DNA from: Geobacter sp. AOG1
GTDB taxonomy: Bacteria; Desulfobacterota; Desulfuromonadia; Geobacterales; Geobacteraceae
Reading direction: 5' to 3'
Assembly (NCBI RefSeq): GCF_019972315.1
Contig: NZ_BLIZ01000001.1
Coordinates: forward strand, 2,889,521 to 2,953,520
DNA length: 64,000 nt
Part shown: positions 32,916 to 39,004 of the stretch, one piece after another
How positions within the stretch are numbered: the first letter of the stretch is position 1
Layout of the letters: each line of letters begins with the position of its first letter
Notes under the pieces: model-generated
What the model was told of the DNA's origin: nothing
Seen by the model: only the letters and a program-made list of their open reading frames with translations
The model's database searches: none
Position numbers and translations under genes: made by a program

Positions 32916-34271
32916 ATGAAGCGCACTAACCACCACCTGGATGTATTGCTCTTTGACAACGAGGAGAAGAAACAGGGAACCATCATCAGGAAACCTGGCT
33001 CACGGAAGCTGTATATCCTCTTCTACTACTTCAACCGGCGCGTGGAGAAGACCACCGGACTGAACGACACCGGGAAGAACCGGGAAAAAGTCCGGCTCTG
33101 GCTGGATCGGATCATCGAGAGGCGGGATGCGGGAAAGCTCATCTTTGCCGAAGCATTCCCCGGCGCACCGGAAGCGGAAAAGGCCTACTTCGCCAAGCTG
33201 GAGGGGTGGCAGTATGCACCGGAACCGAGAGACATCATCTTCGGGAACTACGTCCATGAGTGGTATCAAAACGTCTGGAAGCACTACCCCGAAGGGACGA
33301 AGAAGGACGATTACCGGCTGATAATCGATTACTGGCTGGTGCCGTACTTCAAGGAGATGACCTTCTTCCAGATCAGCGGAGTGGAGTTGCAAAAGTTCAT
33401 CAACTCCATGAAGTGGAAGAAAGGGGCAAAGAAGGGGCAACCGCTTTCCAAGGCCAGGGCAAAGAACATCCTCATTCCCCTTCGCACCATCTGGAATGAT
33501 GCCTGTGACCAGTTCCGCTGGGTGCTCCATAACCCCTTCGGCAATCTCAAGAAGCACCTTCCCAAAGCTCCGGCCAAACGCCGGGAGGGGTTCCGCTTCC
33601 ATGAGTGGCTGGCATTCCTCAAAGAAGTTGATCCCTGGTACCAGCCGGTGGTGGAATTGATGATCCTTACCGGGATGATTAATTCGGAGATTGCAGGCCT
33701 CAGGAAAAGCGACATCCGACCCGATTACATCCTGGTGCAACATACCATTGTGAGGGGAAAAGAACACGACACGCCGAAGACCGTCTACCGGATCAGAAAA
33801 ATCCCCATCACCCAGGCGATCCGCAAGCGGCTCGACATCCTCCAAGAGAGAAGCACCGGGGAACTGCTCGTCACCACCGAGAACGGATCGATCTTCAGAC
33901 CTGCCAACTTCCTCAAGGATGTCTGGGCCAAAGCTGCCAGGGCCAGCGGGATCACCGATAAAGTACCCTACTCCCTGCGCCATTCCTTCGCGGCCTGGGC
34001 GTTAACCTTGCGGATCGATCCTAACCGGCTGGTCAGGCTCATGGGGCATGGATCGAAGAAGATGGTCTATGAGGTCTACGGGGATTACATCGAAGGGCTG
34101 GAAGGGGATTTCTGGCTGATCCTGGAATACTTCGGCAGGGACTTCGTGGAGAGAAAGGCAAAGCAACCTGCCCACCTCCTGGCTTATCCTGGCATGATGG
34201 TTCAACCTGGCTTTCACCAAGGCATTAGCGAAGAAACGAGAAACCCCGCACTCCCATTAAAAACTTTTTAG
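32916..34271 (+). CDS. tyrosine recombinase (integrase) of element A
   Basis: This 451-residue site-specific recombinase has an N-terminal arm-binding region with RKLYILFYYFNRRVEKTTGL, a core-binding domain (residues about 120-215) and a C-terminal catalytic domain. In the catalytic domain YSLRHSFAAW and LMGHGSKKM precede the nucleophile in VYEVYGDY. The position of the first catalytic Arg (TG-hydrophobic-R in XerD) is Ile here (LTGMINSEIAGL). The start at 32916 is chosen because GGAG is 6 bases upstream. It lies 64 bp from att copy 2 and should catalyse recombination at the tRNA-Gly site. Confidence 0.9.
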   Translation: MKRTNHHLDVLLFDNEEKKQGTIIRKPGSRKLYILFYYFNRRVEKTTGLNDTGKNREKVRLWLDRIIERRDAGKLIFAEAFPGAPEAEKAYFAKLEGWQYAPEPRDIIFGNYVHEWYQNVWKHYPEGTKKDDYRLIIDYWLVPYFKEMTFFQISGVELQKFINSMKWKKGAKKGQPLSKARAKNILIPLRTIWNDACDQFRWVLHNPFGNLKKHLPKAPAKRREGFRFHEWLAFLKEVDPWYQPVVELMILTGMINSEIAGLRKSDIRPDYILVQHTIVRGKEHDTPKTVYRIRKIPITQAIRKRLDILQERSTGELLVTTENGSIFRPANFLKDVWAKAARASGITDKVPYSLRHSFAAWALTLRIDPNRLVRLMGHGSKKMVYEVYGDYIEGLEGDFWLILEYFGRDFVERKAKQPAHLLAYPGMMVQPGFHQGISEETRNPALPLKTF

Positions 34272-34290
34272 TGAAAGTTTTGGTGAAAGT
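34271..34290. promoter_or_regulatory. putative integrase arm-type sites, right end of element A
   Basis: GTGAAAGTTTTGGTGAAAGT directly follows the integrase stop and repeats the motif found at 27486-27505. Confidence 0.5.
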
Positions 34291-34303
34291 CGGGGCAATA
34301 AAA

Positions 34304-34325
34304 AAGGAATCCCGAAGGATTCCTT
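34304..34325 (-). terminator. terminator carried at the integrase end of element A
   Basis: AAGGAATCC (34304-34312) pairs with GGATTCCTT (34317-34325) around CGAA, with a T run on the minus strand. It would supply a new terminator for tRNA-Gly after integration and could also end the plus-strand integrase transcript. Confidence 0.75.
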
Positions 34326-34334
34326 GTAGTTATC

Positions 34335-34357
34335 TGGAGCGGGAAACGGGATTCGAA
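34335..34357. other. attachment site copy 2 (junction of elements A and B)
   Basis: An exact 23-bp copy of the tRNA-Gly 3' end between the two elements, followed by GGCCC rather than the tRNA sequence. Confidence 0.92.
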
Positions 34358-34504
34358 GGCCCATAGGCAAAAAGAGATATACACTCAAACACAAAGAAAT
34401 TCAATAAATTAATAACAGTTACATCATTCTTCGGTGTGTCTTTAGTCCGTTTAAGTACGTCAAAATTCGACGTAATCAATTAATCCTGGTGACAGTATGG
34501 GTAC

Positions 34505-34564
34505 AGTTAACGGTGGCGGGGCGCACCAGCGCGTCAGCGCCTGTGTGCCGCCACGTTGTTAGCT
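34505..34564. other. attC site of cassette gamma
   Basis: 60 bp; on the minus strand it reads AGCTAAC (34564-34558) to GTTAACT (34511-34505), with pairing arms rich in GGCG/CGCC. The R'' box AGCTAAC is complementary to the GTTAGCT that starts this cassette at 35008-35002. The last half-site deviates slightly from consensus, as is common at an array end. Confidence 0.7.
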
Positions 34565-34990
34565 CTGTTCCTCTATTTGGTCCTCTTCTTCAGTCGGCGC
34601 ATAATGCGAGAGTTCAATCCCAATTCCGAGATTCCCTGCGAGTCGTAAAAGCTCAGGAGGTAAGTAGTCGCAGTTTAGAAAGTCTCTTTTTAACTCTATG
34701 CCGAAATCCAATGCTGCTTCAGCATTAGGAAAAGCGACAATAGTTTTAATGTCTTTCTCATGCATCTTCAAGAATTCAGTTGTCTCTTCTACTTGGATGG
34801 GAAATTCCCACATCTCTGCGTCACTGGCGGTGAAACATGCTCCCGAACATTCACTTTTCTTTCCCTCAGGGAATCTCCAGTTTCGTGGTTCGCCTTTGCG
34901 CCACAGACGGTAAGGCTCCATATTCAGTTTTTCCAGGAGAGCATCAATTTCAAGATTGTCGCCAAAAACTCGGAACACACAAGCCATCAT
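34559..34990 (-). CDS. cassette gamma hypothetical protein, DUF4279-like
   Basis: This 143-residue soluble acidic protein has LEIDALLEKLNMEPYRLWRK near the start, then GACFTASDAEMWEF and a helical C-terminus with EAALDFGIELKRDFL. The layout (start-strand, long helix, later Trp-rich strand) resembles DUF4279 proteins, which are often found as immunity or cassette cargo; this match is weak. It is the only gene of its cassette, and its stop codon lies in the attC R'' box. Confidence 0.6.
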   Translation of the reverse strand: MMACVFRVFGDNLEIDALLEKLNMEPYRLWRKGEPRNWRFPEGKKSECSGACFTASDAEMWEFPIQVEETTEFLKMHEKDIKTIVAFPNAEAALDFGIELKRDFLNCDYLPPELLRLAGNLGIGIELSHYAPTEEEDQIEEQS

Positions 34991-35001
34991 ATTTTCCTTT
35001 A

Positions 35002-35069
35002 AGCTAACGTGTCACGGCGTGACCTGCGCGGCGTTGTTTGCCGCGACAGTGTCTACGCCGGTGTTGGGC
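35002..35069. other. attC site of cassette beta
   Basis: 68 bp; on the minus strand it runs from GCCCAAC (35069-35063) to GTTAGCT (35008-35002). GCCCAAC is the complement of the GTTGGGC beginning this cassette at 35554-35548. Inner arms are GC-rich and imperfectly paired. Confidence 0.75.
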
Positions 35070-35523
35070 GATCTTTATGCCATGAATTTATAAATATTCT
35101 TCTGCCATTAGACGCCAATTTATAAGAAGACCAGCAGCACACAACACTCAGTGTTATAAAGACTATGATAATTCTGTAATGCTTATAGTCATTAATGAAT
35201 GATCGATTTATAAATAGCAATGTCGGTATGAGTAGATATAAGGCCCCAGATAGTCCGACAATCAGGCTAATTCCATAATGACAGCACATTGAGAATATTT
35301 CAGCTCTGCTTTTCTTGACAAAGTGAATACATGCTAAAAAGCAACCACTCCCAAAAGTAGCAAAAATAGCTCCGATCAATATGGAATCTCTTTCTCCTAT
35401 GCTTCCGCAGGGGCCACCCAGAAAACAAAATACGGACCACGCATATATTGGAACTCCAACTATTCCAAAAAAAGCACTAAACGCTATCAGTCTAAATCTG
35501 CTAAAAATACTATTATCTTTCAT
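35053..35523 (-). CDS. cassette beta membrane protein
   Basis: This 156-residue protein has about four TM helices: near residues 9-30 (LIAFSAFFGIVGVPIYAWSV), 45-65 (ILIGAIFATFGSGCFLACI), 82-105 (ISLIVGLSGALYLLIPTLLF) and 118-135 (IIIVFITLSVVCCW). No conserved domain is recognised. It is the single gene of its cassette and overlaps the R'' box of its attC. AT-rich composition fits foreign cargo. Confidence 0.65.
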   Translation of the reverse strand: MKDNSIFSRFRLIAFSAFFGIVGVPIYAWSVFCFLGGPCGSIGERDSILIGAIFATFGSGCFLACIHFVKKSRAEIFSMCCHYGISLIVGLSGALYLLIPTLLFINRSFINDYKHYRIIIVFITLSVVCCWSSYKLASNGRRIFINSWHKDRPTPA

Positions 35524-35547
35524 TTTGTTCTTTCATTGGTATCCGGT

Positions 35548-35609
35548 GCCCAACGGTTCGGCCGCTGACCTGACGGCTTTATCGGTCAGGTCTAGTGGTC
35601 TTGTTGGAT
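35548..35609. other. attC site of cassette alpha
   Basis: 62 bp with GCCCAAC (35548-35554) and GTTGGAT (35603-35609), both perfect to consensus. The inner arms GCTGACCTGAC and GTCAGGTCTAG flank GGCTTTATCG. The arm sequence matches the attC at 19090-19151 in inverted orientation over some 30 bases. Confidence 0.88.
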
Positions 35610-36053
35610 TGTGGCTTTATCTCGCTCCTGATCATAGCTGCCGAAACCTTTACCCCTGATCGATTCACCACAAAATGGGCAGTAATAGATGTGAAGCCAT
35701 TCCGGCATGAACCACTCTGTTTCGTCAGGTTCATTACTATGCTGAAACTTGCCCTCAATGACGCTGTCTTGGAATCGATTACAGCAATAATGGCGCTCTA
35801 CCACATTTTCTTCCAACAACACCTCTGCCCCAAGCGATTCTAGTACGTGGCGAATGCCTTCAGCCCCTTCAATTTTGGGTAGTTGTATTGTAATGCATTC
35901 GCGTTCAAGTATTTGCCGCACGAGTCGTTTTGTCTTAGTAAGAGGCAAACCACCATATTCCTTCAGACGAGCCACGAGTTGAACCCTCGCATGACCAGAC
36001 CAATCTGTCCAAGCGTTATCATCATTCCAATTTATGATTTTCAAATTTATCAT
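35592..36053 (-). CDS. cassette alpha hypothetical protein with zinc-ribbon-like C-terminus
   Basis: This 153-residue protein has an N-terminal half with LPLTKTKRLVRQILERECIT and RHVLESLGAEVLLEE, which resembles the ribosomal L7/L12 C-terminal fold used in several cassette-borne proteins. The C-terminal half contains HYCCNRF and a CPFCGESI pair that could bind zinc. It starts 8 bases inside the cassette boundary ATCCAAC (36061-36067), and its last codons lie in the attC. Confidence 0.6.
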   Translation of the reverse strand: MINLKIINWNDDNAWTDWSGHARVQLVARLKEYGGLPLTKTKRLVRQILERECITIQLPKIEGAEGIRHVLESLGAEVLLEENVVERHYCCNRFQDSVIEGKFQHSNEPDETEWFMPEWLHIYYCPFCGESIRGKGFGSYDQERDKATIQQDH

Positions 36054-36060
36054 TTTATCA

Positions 36061-36084
36061 ATCCAACATATGATTGAGTTGCAC
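36061..36084. other. attI-like site at start of the element B cassette array
   Basis: On the minus strand GTGCAAC (36084-36078), then TCAATCATAT, then GTTGGAT (36067-36061). It parallels the site at 18359-18387: an AAC half-site, a CTCAAT block and a GTTGG half-site. GTTGGAT is the exact partner of the R'' box ATCCAAC at the end of cassette alpha. Confidence 0.55.
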
Positions 36085-36090
36085 CTCTAA

Positions 36091-36148
36091 GTATCCTATA
36101 TGAGATGCATGTATCCTATATAGGATACCGGCATCCTATATAGGATAC
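36091..36148. repeat. array of three 18-bp palindromes, GTATCCTATATAGGATAC type
   Basis: Units at 36091-36108 (GTATCCTATATGAGATGC), 36111-36128 (perfect palindrome GTATCCTATATAGGATAC) and 36131-36148 (GCATCCTATATAGGATAC), each separated by 2 bp. Same unit length and GYATC...GATRC ends as the array at 18230-18355. Confidence 0.88.
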
Positions 36149-36179
36149 TTTTTCATTCTCTTTCCATTTGGTTGATCGC

Positions 36180-36309
36180 TCCCCCGTTTCAGTAACACGG
36201 GAGCTAAAAACACATCCCTTCTGTTTACCTTGAAACCATAATTTGCTAACTTAGACCATGTTGTAAACCATTGGTTAAAAGCCGTCAATATAAATACCGG
36301 TGAGGTTCC
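36180..36309 (+). promoter_or_regulatory. leader region shared by elements A and B
   Basis: Blocks CCCCGTTTCAGTAAC, CTGTTTACCTTGAA and TTTGCTAACTTAGACCATG with TTGTAAACCATTGGTTAAA match 30095-30195 in the same order and spacing. Confidence 0.65.
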
Positions 36310-37257
36310 ATGCTTGAAATTGAAAAGTGGGCACAAGATAAAAGCTTCTTTATTGGACTTTTCGCTACCAATACCGCTGCTTTTGCAAGGGATATGCACG
36401 AAGCAATGGGACATATAAAAGAACGCCGTGTTTATAATTTTCAATTTCCCCTTCCACATCTCCCTTCATGGTTTAAGATGTACTGTTCGCACTCAAAATC
36501 TGAAATAGCTTTCGTGGAGCTTGTAAGCAGATTTTCTGATTTTGGTAAAGATGCTCTTTCCCTTGTAGGGGGATTCCATGCCCTCCAGGAAACCCTTGAA
36601 CAAAACCCCGACAAGAAAATCGAATTTTCACAAACAGAAGTTGAAAACGCTCAGCAAGTCCTTCGTGATATGCACTCAAAATCCTTTAAGGGACTGCAAG
36701 AGGACTTCTCTGGTGTTCCATTCGATCAAGAAACAAATGCGGATTTCTTACGATTCACAGAAGAAAATGAACTGGCAATCAGTTTTTTCCTTCTTGTGAT
36801 GTGCCCTTGTTTCCTGTTTTTTCAAATGTCGCCAACCCGTCTATATCGCAATGCCAGGAGAGGCGACATTGCAGCAATTGAAAAGCTCTTAAGCATTGAT
36901 CCTCTTTTGCTTCATGATCCCTCTATTGGGAAACAAATACAGGACCTTCGTTTCAATAATAAATCAACCTCTTATGAACGACTCCTTGAAACGGCCCGTA
37001 AACCTTTCAAACCAAAGAAACTATCTCGACACAAGATGAAAGTTTTCCAGGCTGGGCTAATTTCTTTCATGGCAAATGGAATTAAACAACCTCTGACAGA
37101 ACCACAGATTCGCGCGTTATTCGATGCCGTCGCCCAGGATGCTCAAGGCAAACAGATTGACACAGACCTCCCCGACAGCCCCGAATCATTTGCCAAAGCT
37201 ATCCAACGGAAGCGTGAACCCTGGCAAAAACTATTAGACCCGGACAAAAAAAAGTAG
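36310..37257 (+). CDS. element-encoded conserved protein of unknown function (paralogue of 30223)
   Basis: This 315-residue protein opens MLEIEKWAQDKSFFIGLFAT. It shares HLPSWFKMYCSHSKS near residue 50, a hydrophobic FFLLVMCPCFLFFQMSPTRL near residue 160, then LYRNARRGDIAAIEKLLSID and LHDPSIGKQIQDLRF. The match to the protein of element A is spread over the full length at perhaps 40 percent identity by eye. The context is also the same: shared leader upstream, rep 70 bp downstream. The invariant hydrophobic segment and the PTxLYRxAR(Q/R)GD block mark a family that seems tied to these elements. Confidence 0.7.
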   Translation: MLEIEKWAQDKSFFIGLFATNTAAFARDMHEAMGHIKERRVYNFQFPLPHLPSWFKMYCSHSKSEIAFVELVSRFSDFGKDALSLVGGFHALQETLEQNPDKKIEFSQTEVENAQQVLRDMHSKSFKGLQEDFSGVPFDQETNADFLRFTEENELAISFFLLVMCPCFLFFQMSPTRLYRNARRGDIAAIEKLLSIDPLLLHDPSIGKQIQDLRFNNKSTSYERLLETARKPFKPKKLSRHKMKVFQAGLISFMANGIKQPLTEPQIRALFDAVAQDAQGKQIDTDLPDSPESFAKAIQRKREPWQKLLDPDKKK

Positions 37258-37294
37258 AAGTACTGTCCGGGTACTTTCCCCGACTTCATGGAAC

Positions 37295-37319
37295 CCTGAG
37301 GAAAATTCAAATCCTTAGG
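37295..37319 (+). promoter_or_regulatory. conserved hairpin next to the rep ribosome-binding site
   Basis: CCTGAGG (37295-37301) pairs with CCTTAGG (37313-37319, one G-U pair) just before AGGAGGCACC and the ATG at 37327; counterpart of 31196-31220. The loop starts AAAATT in both. Confidence 0.55.
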
Positions 37320-37326
37320 AGGCACC

Positions 37327-38610
37327 ATGAAAAAGTCACGCACCATTTCCCCGGAACATTCACCTCAGCCCGAGCAAACTGAATCCCTTTGCGTCCCTGA
37401 AGCACCCGGCGGAACTGCCGCGGTTTCCGGCTCGGCCGGTTCCGTGGTAGCGAAGCCGGTTGCTTCGGAGAGCATGGCGGAGTCTGTAACACGCCATGCG
37501 CAAAACCCAGTAGCAGAAAATTCCAAGTACCTTCTATCCGGTATAGATTCCCTTGATTTGGGCTTTTATGTTGCCTGGATGGGTAACTGGGAGAAAACCT
37601 CCCAACAATTGGACCAGAAAAAGGAAGAAGCCCAAGGAACAGACGGCATCCTTGACCAGGCTACCAGTGGCCGGGACTTCCTCCACCTCCCCAGCGGCAA
37701 GCGCAATTACCGCTACCATCTACAGTTCCCCGAATATCACATATTTATTGCCAAGTCGGAAGAGTTCACGGACATGCCAAATGTCTATGTCTCAATCAAT
37801 TCCGAGATGCTTTGGAAATCCGGTCTTTCTACCGCGCTAGAGCTTCTGGAAGATGATCTCTCCCACTACGGCGGCATAATCAAAGCCATCCAACCGAGCC
37901 GCTGCGATCTCTCCGTTGACTTCAAAATACCCGGCGGCTTAAGTCTCGAATTCCTGCAAAATCACAGAGTCTCCCGTAGCCGTGAAACTACCTTTTACTT
38001 CAACGAAGATGTTCTCGGAACCTACTATTTGGGCGACTCCAACGCACCAATCAGGCTCAGAATCTACAACAAAGGGAATGAAGTCCTCAAAAAAGGGACA
38101 AAGCTCTGGTTCGGTGCTCCTGAGTTCTGGGACGATACCACTTTTCAAGACATCTGGCGGGTAGAGTTCCAGTTGCGCCGGACTGCCCTCCGTCAGTTTG
38201 GTGTAAATACAATGGATGATCTCGGGGCGAAATTGGGCGGCATATGGAAATATCTCACCGGGAGTTGGTTTTCCCTACGTCTTCCTGACAATGAGAAGGC
38301 GGAACGACGAACCGTTCACCCGTGGTGGGATGATGTTCGGATAAACAGACTAGGCGAAGCCTTGATCATAAAGAGGATGTACAAGGGATACTCTTCAACC
38401 TCCGTGGGATGGTATGTCTTCCATATAGCCGGATGCCTCCCTTCGTTTGCGGCACGAGTGAACGCAAGGACCTATCAAGAAGCAATCCTTAAGCTCGGCA
38501 AACACCTCATTGACCACTGGAAAGGAAGGGACTTCGAAAAAGAGTTTCTGAAACGGGCTATCAAGCTCGGCACCATCATGCAGGAGGAAGGGGACAAAGA
38601 TGAACAGTGA
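37327..38610 (+). CDS. Rep_trans-type replication initiation factor
   Basis: This 427-residue protein has a Ser/Glu/Pro-rich N-terminus resembling that of the element A Rep. The catalytic part then shows features of the Rep_trans/phage RstA-like family: PSRCDLSVDF near residue 195, ETTFYFNEDVLGTYYLG followed by IRLRIYNKGNEV, and WRVEFQLRRTALRQFG near residue 285. Such proteins initiate rolling-circle replication of plasmids and filamentous phages through a catalytic Tyr. It is not an HUH-motif protein like its counterpart, so the two elements differ in Rep class. The last 11 bases overlap the HTH gene. Confidence 0.78.
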   Translation: MKKSRTISPEHSPQPEQTESLCVPEAPGGTAAVSGSAGSVVAKPVASESMAESVTRHAQNPVAENSKYLLSGIDSLDLGFYVAWMGNWEKTSQQLDQKKEEAQGTDGILDQATSGRDFLHLPSGKRNYRYHLQFPEYHIFIAKSEEFTDMPNVYVSINSEMLWKSGLSTALELLEDDLSHYGGIIKAIQPSRCDLSVDFKIPGGLSLEFLQNHRVSRSRETTFYFNEDVLGTYYLGDSNAPIRLRIYNKGNEVLKKGTKLWFGAPEFWDDTTFQDIWRVEFQLRRTALRQFGVNTMDDLGAKLGGIWKYLTGSWFSLRLPDNEKAERRTVHPWWDDVRINRLGEALIIKRMYKGYSSTSVGWYVFHIAGCLPSFAARVNARTYQEAILKLGKHLIDHWKGRDFEKEFLKRAIKLGTIMQEEGDKDEQ

Positions 38611-38926
38611 TCCCCTCTGTCTCACCGTTGACCAGTTCGCGGAACGGTTGCAGGTTTCCCGCACCACCGTCTTCGGCTGGATGAAGTCCGGTGCCATCCT
38701 GGAAGGCGTCCATTACTTCCGCCTGGGCCGAATACTCCGCTTCCGTTGGCAGGACGACCTTTTCTTCAACAACCGGCCCATGTCGAACAGTGCCGATAAT
38801 GCCGCCTCCCCTGCTCCACTATTGGATGACACGGCGCAAGATTTTCAGCGTGGCGAAGCCACGGTCAACAACCCGCCTTTGCCTTTAGCGCGAAGCGCTG
38901 CGCCGGTCATCAACCTTGACTATTGA
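38600..38926 (+). CDS. HTH (MerR/excisionase-like) DNA-binding protein
   Basis: This 108-residue protein shows LTVDQFAERLQVSRTTVFGW and then SGAILEGVHYFRLGRILRFR, clearly homologous to the protein at 32568. The C-terminal 45 residues are low-complexity (Ala/Pro/Ser). It is likely an excisionase or regulator of the integrase 78 bp downstream. It overlaps the rep gene by 11 bases, so the genes are translationally coupled. Confidence 0.8.
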   Translation: MNSDPLCLTVDQFAERLQVSRTTVFGWMKSGAILEGVHYFRLGRILRFRWQDDLFFNNRPMSNSADNAASPAPLLDDTAQDFQRGEATVNNPPLPLARSAAPVINLDY

Positions 38927-39004
38927 TAATGAAATGTAATGGCGCTATGCTCTCCCTCGGACTAAGACACACTGAAGGGAGGGGTAACGTCACGAGGTGA
39001 CACA

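Larger units (their letters stand above)
27342..34334. mobile_element. integrative element A in tRNA-Gly (about 7.0 kb)
   Basis: Bounded by att copies at 27342 and 34335. The contents are a nuclease, two 38-residue proteins and a membrane protein on the minus strand; and a conserved unknown gene, HUH Rep, two small genes (one HTH) and a tyrosine recombinase on the plus strand. The integrase is adjacent to the right att. No capsid, relaxase, type IV secretion or portal gene is visible, so it is likely a satellite or mobilisable element that replicates by rolling circle when excised. Confidence 0.88.

Noticed and set aside
36091-36148. Palindromes as an iteron-type replication origin of element B
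   Set aside because: They lie between cassettes and leader, while the parallel element A has no such array. The related array at 18230 is outside any Rep-bearing element, so an origin role is less likely than a cassette-platform role.
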